A stretch of 26,230 bases of DNA from Nemertoderma westbladi (taxonomy: Eukaryota; Xenacoelomorpha; Nemertodermatida; Nemertodermatidae). A program made the translations under genes and the position numbers. The notes beneath the pieces are model-generated. The model saw only the letters and a program-made list of their open reading frames with translations. It ran no database searches and had not been told where the DNA came from. The stretch is taken from assembly GCA_032718475.1 (NCBI GenBank), contig JAUCBJ010004381.1, forward strand, positions 1-26,230, read 5' to 3'. This document shows positions 19,547 to 26,230 of this stretch, piece by piece. Numbering within the stretch: position 1 is the stretch's first letter; every line of letters begins with the position of its first letter.

Positions 19547-19797
19547 GATTTCTTGAATTTATAGCAATAGAAAAACATGATGCTGGGCTATTTGTTTGAA
19601 GTTATAATGAGAATGCTTGGTGAATATCGTCTATCTATAGATGATTGCCGAGGACAGAGTTATGATAATACAAGTAACATGTCTGGTATTTACATGGGCC
19701 TCCAGGCTAGGTTAAAATCCATCAACAATTTGATTGATTATATTCCATGTTCAGCTTATTCCCTAAATCTCGTTGGTGTACAAGCGCAGAAGATGCC
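19547..19797 (+). pseudogene. hAT transposase fragment (ZMYM1/TTF-type), 5' piece
   Basis: Recognisable hAT transposase core: FLEFIAIEKHDAG, then in a shifted frame YLFEVIMRML, DDCRGQSYDNTSNMSG, GLQARLKS and PCSAYSLNLVGV. The CRGQSYDNASNMSG and C-HSLNLVG blocks typify the transposases that resemble zinc finger MYM-type protein 1. There is a frameshift near 19580. The frame is then interrupted by a LINE after GAAGATGCC (19789-19797). Confidence 0.8.
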
Positions 19798-20230
19798 TTG
19801 AACAAATATTGGCTCTTCGACTTATAATCAATTTTGCTTTGTACAAAAAAATAAATTATTCGTATGCTTTAATGACTATAGTATAGTAAAGCATATGATA
19901 GAGTTTCTAGAGATAAGCTTTTTGAATACCTGACCGAAATTGGTTGCGGTAGAACTATGTTGTTGGCGCTAAAATCGATGTATATATGTACGAAGAACAT
20001 TTTAAATGGTGCAATAATAATAATTTCAAAAGTAGGTGTTCGGCAAGGTGCACGTCTACAAGTTGTATATTATTTTGTATTTTTTTTAAACAAAATGGTA
20101 ACTATGATTAGATTAGCTATAAAGGAGGGTGGATTTCTTGTTGCTTTACATATTTTCCTACTGATGGATGATACAGTGATTTTGGAAACTACGCGGGAAG
20201 CACTTATAGCCAAACTGAAACTACTCAGGC

Positions 20231-20904
20231 ATGGTTATAAACAACGATAAGACTAAGTTTTTTGTTGTAAACGGTAGTGAAACGGACAAGCTTCCAATTG
20301 TATTACAAGGTTTAACAGTTGTTAGGTGCAATAGTTATATATATCTTGGTTCCCCTTTCGCTGCAGATGGAAAAATGTTGACAGCGATAAAACTCCATGA
20401 GAAACGCTGTGAAGAAGTGTTGAATAAATTTATATTTTTTTGCAAGGCCAACCCTTCCATGCCCTTTATATACAAACTCAGAGTGTTTGAAGTATGTGTG
20501 TAGTCTCTACCCTTTTGTATGGTACGGAATCATGGCTTTATTGGGACTTGCGTCCGATTGAGCGCTATTACATGCGGATGGTAAAAGTGTGGATAGGAGT
20601 GAGACAGCAGACGCCAAACGATCTGTGTCTCATTGAGCCCGGGTTGCCGCCAGTGGCCTGGAGAGTGCTTGTTGCCAGGCAACGCTTCCTAGCAAAACCC
20701 CATGGCATTTCAACACCCTATACACAGGCACACACTGTCGCAGCAACGGGAAAGACACTGGCGTATAAAATACTAACAGAGGCGTCAAAAATAAAGTCGG
20801 GAGCACCGCTCAGCTTGGTGAGAGAGAGAGTGGGAAAAAAACCTAGCACCGCTACAAAATTTGAGACATACAAAACAGAGATAAACCCAATTTTGTCGGA
20901 CTGA
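20231..20904 (+). pseudogene. LINE reverse transcriptase C-terminal region, broken
   Basis: Two overlapping frames (20231-20503 and 20494-20904) together cover the region after the RT active site. The break is near 20500, within VFEVCV/VSTLLYGTES. Stop TGA is at 20902-20904. The family is non-LTR; the clade is not certain. Confidence 0.7.
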
Positions 20905-21132
20905 AGCTTTGCTAGAAATGTGCCATTTTTTTTAATAATGTATCTCAGTTATATACATAACCTTTGATATTTTTATTATAATACTTTAACTTAGCGTTTG
21001 CTTTGCATATTAAATTGTTTTGATTATTTGCTCTTTGTGTCTATACTGTACAGCGCAGTGTTATCAATTAATTTATGTTGGCCTACTTTATATTTAATGA
21101 ACGAAAATATTATACAGCGCCTTGAGCGCTAG

Positions 21133-21164
21133 CTAACTAACTAACTAACTAACTAACTAACTTA
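21133..21164. repeat. (CTAA)n microsatellite tail of the LINE
   Basis: About eight CTAA units follow the GCGC hairpin. Several LINE clades end in such short tandem tails rather than poly(A). Confidence 0.85.
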
Positions 21165-21186
21165 ACAACATGGTTCTAAATGTTGT

Positions 21187-22289
21187 GAAGATGCCATATC
21201 TTATTTTGGTTTTGTTCAGTCAATTTATAACTTATTTTCTGCATCGGCACGGAGGTGGGGACTACTCACATTTGTGAAGTCAATATCTTCAACTCGCTGG
21301 TAAGCAAGACATGATGCAACCAGTGCCATTGTAGAGAACTATTGTGAATTATTGGAGGTTTTAAACTCATTATTTGTAGATATGAATCAGTCAGGTACAA
21401 CTCGAACTGAAGCTTCAGGACTTTTTTCTAAAATCAATGAGTACGAAACAGTGGTGATGTACGTGTCGTGGAATGCTATATTAAAACTATACAATATTGC
21501 CAGTGAGGCACTTCAGAAGTCAGATATAAACCTTAATAATTGTGTTCAGATCTACGTGAGCCTTGTGGGTATTTAAGGAATCCGTCCGAAATAATTTCTG
21601 TGAATATGAAAACCAGGCATATAATATTCTAGGACATCGAGAATATACAGAGAGACTGCGTACAAGAAAGAGAATACGTTTCTTTTGAGAACCAGATACT
21701 AAAGTTGACCTAAGTGAAAGGGAGAGGTTCGAACGGCTACATTTCTGAAGATGGTAGACTTATATCGGAACTAAAATACAGAAAAGAAGCTTATTCTGAG
21801 GTTCATAAACGGTTTGCAGTCTTATATTCGTTCAATGAGTCATCTGAATCAATAAAAATCAGAGCTGCAAATCTGAAACAACATTATGATAATGATCTCG
21901 ATGAGTCATTCACTGATGAGTGCGATAATTTTCTGGATATTTTGCTAATGACGCCATAAAAACTTCGCCTCTAGAACTGTTGAAATACATTAAAGAAACT
22001 CATGTATCAGAGCTGTTTCCTAACATTGTGATAGCACTGTGAATGAATTTCCCTGGCCCAATTTATTGCTGTTGCAATGGGTCAGCACACAATCAATGCA
22101 CTTAAAAGACTGAAATCCTACATGTGCTCATCACTGGCTCAAGTAAACACTTCAAATTTAACTTTTTAGTTTAATTAGTTTTTTAGTTTAATTTAATTAG
22201 CTGTTGAATCAAACGTAACCTGCAAACTCGACTTCAATGATATCATTGAAGAATTCTCTGCACTCAAAGCAAGGAAGCGAGTATTTTAA
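21187..22289 (+). pseudogene. hAT transposase fragment, 3' piece
   Basis: It continues the transposase after the LINE: EDAISYFGFVQSIYNLFSAS, RRWGLL, FVKSISSTRW then TAA, ENYCELLEVLNSLF, SGLFSKINEYETVVMYVSWN, LQKSDINLNNCVQIY. Then in other frames come LISELKYRKEAYSEVHKRF, LLKYIKETHVSELFPNIVIAL and a degraded dimerisation segment (FIAVAMGQHTINALKRLKSY). It ends DFNDIIEEFSALKARKRVF with TAA at 22287-22289. There are several stops and frameshifts, so no product is possible. Confidence 0.8.
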
Positions 22290-22754
22290 ATTACAAAATA
22301 TAATTAACAATTAATTTACTTAATATACTAATATTTGTTATTTTAATTATAATAATAACAATAATTTTTTGGCAAGTTATATTATAATTTTTAAAATGTT
22401 TTACCTGTCCTATCCGTTTTACCAATTTACATACATATTAATAAATAATCATTACTGATTTTATTTAATTATTTCAACGGAACACTAATACAATATAAGT
22501 ATTATGGATATATATATACAGTATATATTATGTATTATGAGATACCGGTAAATTGTTAATTATACAATACAGTATACGTCAACAATATTGATTTCACCAT
22601 TAATAACGACTATGATGTACAGTATGATACACGTTCGTGGGGCCATCGCGCAGGATGAGGGTCAGTTATTAGATAGGTACAGATTAAAATTGAGCAATTC
22701 TATCCCAAAATCGGTACTTAAGAAATTTATATAAATAATTAAGAAGATTTAACC
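22290..22754. other. AT-rich non-coding stretch
   Basis: No gene, strong repeat or splice-bounded island is seen. TATATATA-rich and TACAGTATA words dominate. Confidence 0.4.
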
Positions 22755-23030
22755 AAACTTTTACTTAAAAAAAAAACTCTCGCATTGGCAGCTTGGCATC
22801 GATGTCATAGAAGTCCACAGTCAAACTACTCAAAAAATTCAATGCATTCTTCAGTCCTCGGGTCTCGCTCATCAGTTAGTCCAGTTTGCCCGTAGCGCTA
22901 GCATAGTAGCGATACCAAAAGTCGAGGTCGCCAACGACACTGCGACAGACAGAGGCGGTGGCCTTGATGGCGAGTTGTATGAGTACCGGTACAATTCCAA
23001 AACGTTGTTTGGTATTGCAGTATTGGGCTG
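22755..23030 (-). pseudogene. Unidentified degraded coding fragment
   Basis: On minus a GC-richer frame reads QRFGIVPVLIQLAIKATASV, then GDLDFWYRYYASATGKLD, a TAA, then in the same frame SETRGLKNALNFLSSLTVDF, YDIDAKLPMRESFFFK and a stop. Residue content looks coding, but I recognise no family, and no splice sites bound it. It could be a retrocopied fragment or part of the hAT relic neighbourhood. Confidence 0.3.
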
Positions 23031-23926
23031 TTGGGGTACCTAGTGCAGTAGTGGATACCGGAACATGGAATAAAGGTCAGCTGGTACAACCTGACAATAT
23101 GTCAGTCTGTCTTAAGTCCGCATATTTTCAAAACTTCCATCGCTGCATGGTTGTCATTGCATTGGTGGGCGGCGCCAACGACCTGAAGACGGTACCGGTA
23201 ACTCTGTACCACTGTAACAGTACTGGTACCGTACTGTAAAACATAGGCTTATGTTTAGGCCTAAGATTAAGGTACCGTACCGTACCAGTACATGATATGG
23301 CTGAATAGTCGCGATATCGCAATTCAGACATCACTCAGGTAATTGCAGGACTCCCTCTACCCTACCACACATACCAAATACTCAGATAATGCAGTAGCAG
23401 TACAAAATTGACAGACTGACAACCGTCTAGAAAGCTAGGCCTACCACATACAGCAACAGCAGTGAGCAGTAGCGGTACTGAGTACAGGCATCTGATGGTA
23501 CCAGTGTCGTACTCTGAACTCTGCACCTGGAAATGCTGGAGTGGCTGAAAGTGAAATAGGCCTACCACACTTCCCAAAGCCACATTATTGCTGCATTGTA
23601 CCGGTATTGCTGAATTTCAAACCCACCTGATATATCCTGCAGTCTCCTAGCAACCAGCTGATGCCAAGCCTAATAATTTTTGGATAGATAAATTTATAAT
23701 AACTGCAAGACAGTTACACAGAAGCTGCACAAAGACCCCACGCAAATTCAACTTGGAAAATTTCTAAACTTTTGCCAGACTACATATGTACCAAGTTTGG
23801 ATATGTTTTATCGTATATCGTTGTATCGTGGATATGTTATTAACGTTTAAAATTGGACACAACAAAACAACAGATCAACAGAACAACAGAGCAACAGACA
23901 CACTGATTGAGTTAGTGGCACCTGTA
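23031..23926. other. Non-coding stretch rich in GGTACC/TACCGGTA
   Basis: No gene is supported; short frames on both strands lack coding character. KpnI-like GGTACC and TACCGGTA/GTACCGTACCGTACC words recur between 22980 and 23620. Confidence 0.4.
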
Positions 23927-24000
23927 CAGGGGCGCCGGAAGCACGGGGGCAGCGGGGGCAGCTGCCCCCCCCCCCCCCCCCCAGCCCGTATGACAGAATT
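23927..24000 (+). mobile_element. Possible DNA transposon end with C18 run
   Basis: CAGGGGCGCCGGAAGCACGG followed by GGGGGCAGCGGGGGCAGCTG and a run of 18 C (23965-23982) resembles hAT-type ends starting CAGGGGCG. No mirrored end was found in the window. Confidence 0.3.
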
Positions 24001-24924
24001 AACTCACACAACGGAAACGGCCCACACTATCTCACTATCTGACAATAAATTAATGTAAAATCGTTGCAAAAATGTTAAAGTTACATTCAGACATTAGCAG
24101 CCAGACCGGATATTACCAATAATGCCCCCCACCCACCTCGGCCCAGTCCTCCTCCGTGTATGATATAAAATCAAGTTCACAGAAAGCCAGTCTATCTCTA
24201 CCACAGCATCATAGTCTGTAAATATGGCCTTGTGACTTACTTGACAATGGAAGCAAGTGGAGACTAGTTGACCACTTGGCAACCCTTTCCTTTCCTTTCC
24301 TCCTTCGGCGTACTCTTCAACTCTCGATGTTGCCTTACTTATGTTAAAATAATTTAGTGTTCTCGAATATTTATTACGAAACTAGAGAGCCGCTTAACTA
24401 CATGAACCAATATTGGATATTGAGTCCTTATATTGGATCCTAGGGAATAAAGGTGCTACTTTTTTCTCCCCTTTTGGGGTATAGAGTATAATGTAAGAAT
24501 AAAAGAATAAGAATATAAGAATAAAATGTGTTATGTTGAGGCATTTTATTTACCAAGCGTTAGTGAGGTTAATACAGGGACGAGAGAATATTTAAAAAAT
24601 TATTCTACTTTTTTTCTTATGTAATAGGCCTACGTAATTTTATTCTTAAATTGGAACATTTTTGTTGTCTAATTCTTCTAATTAAAAAGATGGAGCAATA
24701 AGTTGTTACAATAACTATTTAAGTAGTGGCAAAAAAGTAGGCTTTTTTTGTCGAGCGTAGCGAGACAAATAAGAAAGCAAGACAAAAATATTACTTTTTG
24801 AACCACTTACGTCGTTTTATTTGTTGTAAGTCTTCACACTTTTATCTGGGCCTACTGTATTTCAGCATAAATATCGTCAATCGAAGCTTCATCCATAGCG
24901 AAATAACGGCATACCCTGGGTAGG
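24001..24924. other. Non-coding stretch with low-complexity patches
   Basis: It includes CTTTCCTTTCC repeats near 24285-24301, a CCCCTTTTGGGG palindrome near 24468-24479, AAGAATAAAAGAATAAG repeats near 24495-24530 and GTCGAGCGTAGCGAGAC at about 24750. No gene is supported. Confidence 0.4.
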
Positions 24925-25524
24925 CTACCCATACTGCCATAGTTTGACCAAATTTTTTCTTATAAAAAGGCTTTTATCATGAGGTTTTTTTTCTAGAACA
25001 AATATTTGACCTTCTGACAGTATTTGGTATTTTTTCCAATTTATCTGTATTACTGTACTTAGGGTGCCACCTTTTCTAAACACTATAATCTTTGTCTTTG
25101 CCAAATTTACCTCATGAGACCAGTAATCCGCAAATGAACACAATGTGTCCAAAGATGTCTGCAGTTTTGTTGCGCTATTTGCCATTAGAATGACGTTATC
25201 AGCGTATAATAGGAGGAACAACTGTAGATGACCTACATGTAGACCCTCAAATCCAACAGCTGCCAATTCCGCCTCCAAGTCGTTCAAGAATAGAGAGAAG
25301 AGGAGGGGGGATAAAGCATCCCCTTGCATTACCCCTACAAGTATATCGAACTGATCGGAATAATTACTGTCCCACCTAACCCGAGCCTTAGCTGCGCTGT
25401 AAATGCTCTTTACGATTCCGAAGATTTTTCCTCCAAAGCCTAAACCACCAAGTTTTATCCAAAGGGCCTTGTGGTTAACGCTATCGAACGCACGACGAAA
25501 GTCAACGAAAGCGCAGTATAATTT
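24925..25524 (-). pseudogene. LINE reverse transcriptase fragment
   Basis: About 200 codons on minus: CAFVDFRRAFDSVNHKALW, GGKIFGIVKSIYSAAKARV, GVMQGDALSPLLFSLFLNDL, LLLYADNVILMANSATKLQ and LCSFADYW. The order (motifs A, B, C) is that of non-LTR reverse transcriptases. Motif C reads YADN, not YADD, which loses a metal-binding Asp. Both ends are missing (5' truncated near 25524; stop at 24927-24925). Confidence 0.85.
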
Positions 25525-26230
25525 ACTGTACCAATAATTTTATAAATTATATAATATTATTAATAACATTTTACATTTGTGAAAAAAATAAAATAAATTG
25601 CACTTTTATGAATAATTCCTCAAAGAAAATTGAAGGTTGAAAAATATGCGATTTTTTGAGCGGCTCTAGTGTCTAGTGTTCCTTGTGTAATGTGCCTTTT
25701 TGAGGGACCTCAAATATTCCTTTGGCCTAGGGCCTCACCATGGGTCAATCAGGCCCTGAAGATACCAACTACCAAGCACCAGTAGTATACGCCAGCATTA
25801 AAAAGATTATGAATGATAACATTGTCTTTGAGTTTACTAAAAATGTATGTCATGATTTCAGATTTACAAACTAGGCAATATCGAAACAAATTTATATTGC
25901 ACTTATTCCACAAATATACGAAGTAAATAAGTTTGCTTTGAGATGGATACACGAAGGCTGGAAATGGTCCATCAGATGGAATTCTCCCTTTGGGACTTCA
26001 TACTCTAAATGTCATATCTTGGCTTGGCCTCCTGAGAATGCTTCCTTCTTAGGTGAAACCTACTTTATAGACAACATTTTTTCCAGTTGTTTATTCAATG
26101 AATTCTCAGTAGCATACTACCACTATACAATAAAGGGAAGAAAACAATTTAATGGCACATAATTTAACATGGTTAAATCCACATTAGTCAATGGTCGGTC
26201 AGGAGAGGGAAAGGGGGGAGGGGGTGGGGG
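25525..26230. other. Non-coding stretch with a possible hAT end
   Basis: GGCCTAGGGCCTCACCATGG..CAGGCCCTG at 25721-25757 resembles the right end of a hAT element (minus-strand start CAGGGCCTGATTGACCC). No matching left end is seen. The window ends in a G-rich tract (26196-26230) with G-quadruplex potential. No gene is supported. Confidence 0.35.

Larger units (their letters stand above)
19798..21186 (+). mobile_element. 5'-truncated LINE inserted in the hAT gene
   Basis: Reverse transcriptase pieces in broken frames: KAYDRVSRDKLFEYLTEIGCG near 19880-19950, VGVRQGA near 20034, LLMDDTVILETTREAL near 20160, and a 3' part from 20231 to 20904 (NDKTKFFVVNG, YIYLGSPFAADGKM, LHEKRCEEVLNKF, STLLYGTESWLYWDLRPIER, GVRQQTPNDLCLIEPGLP). 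The catalytic (F/Y)ADD is reduced to MDD by a deletion. The 3' end has a small hairpin AGCGC-CTTGA-GCGCT (21116-21130) and a (CTAA)n tail (21133-21164). GAAGATGCC at 19789-19797 and 21187-21195 is a possible target duplication. Confidence 0.75.

Noticed and set aside
25938-26162. Plus-strand 74-aa frame
   Set aside because: It has no family resemblance, splice support or coding bias that I can see.

Overview
This is nuclear DNA of an intron-bearing animal. The base composition is AT-rich (exons are islands of higher GC), splice sites are of GTAAGT/YAG type, and minisatellites, tRNA-derived SINEs, LINE relics, hAT-type relics and palindromic MITE-like elements abound. Frequent AGGCCTA and TACCGGTA words and the repeat types fit a marine invertebrate, perhaps a deuterostome such as an echinoderm, but the lineage is only a guess.

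Three host genes can be supported. (1) 725-1696 (+): a Cu/Zn superoxide dismutase with all metal ligands present, broken by a one-base insertion near 950, and with a probable 389-bp intron leading to an unusual basic C-terminal exon. (2) 3881-5422 (+): an intact, uninterrupted bifunctional UMP synthase (OPRT-ODC) reading frame. (3) 16950-7007 (-): an unrecognised 219-residue protein rebuilt here from six small exons whose splice phases all agree. Exons lie at 16944-16950, 15354-15390, 15095-15208, 8870-8937, 8068-8092 and 7007-7415. The UMP synthase and this gene are convergent.

The most striking structure is in the introns of gene 3. Intron 3 holds a 4.8-kb satellite (10271-15094) and intron 4 a 19-bp minisatellite (8114-8757). 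The two are unrelated in sequence. Read on the transcribed strand, most units of each carry a good 5' splice site: GTAAGTTAC in the satellite and CAG|GTACGTAT in the minisatellite. The satellite runs directly into the real 5' splice site of exon 3. The minisatellite stops about 20 bp from the real 3' splice site of exon 5. The gene therefore appears to carry well over 100 potential decoy U1 sites.

Region 15446-19399 covers intron 1 and upstream of gene 3. It is a nest of palindromic non-autonomous elements sharing TIRs, an 858-bp fold-back with an 8-bp target duplication, and a 57-bp hairpin element with an 8-bp target duplication. Many copies of the HSE-like palindrome TTCTAGAA and several RFX X-box palindromes (GTTGCCATGGTAAC) are embedded in them.

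Region 19547-22289 is a dead hAT transposase gene split by a 5'-truncated LINE. 24925-25524 (-) is another LINE reverse transcriptase fragment, and 22755-23030 (-) a degraded unidentified coding fragment. All gene models were made by eye; no search, alignment or RNA evidence was available.
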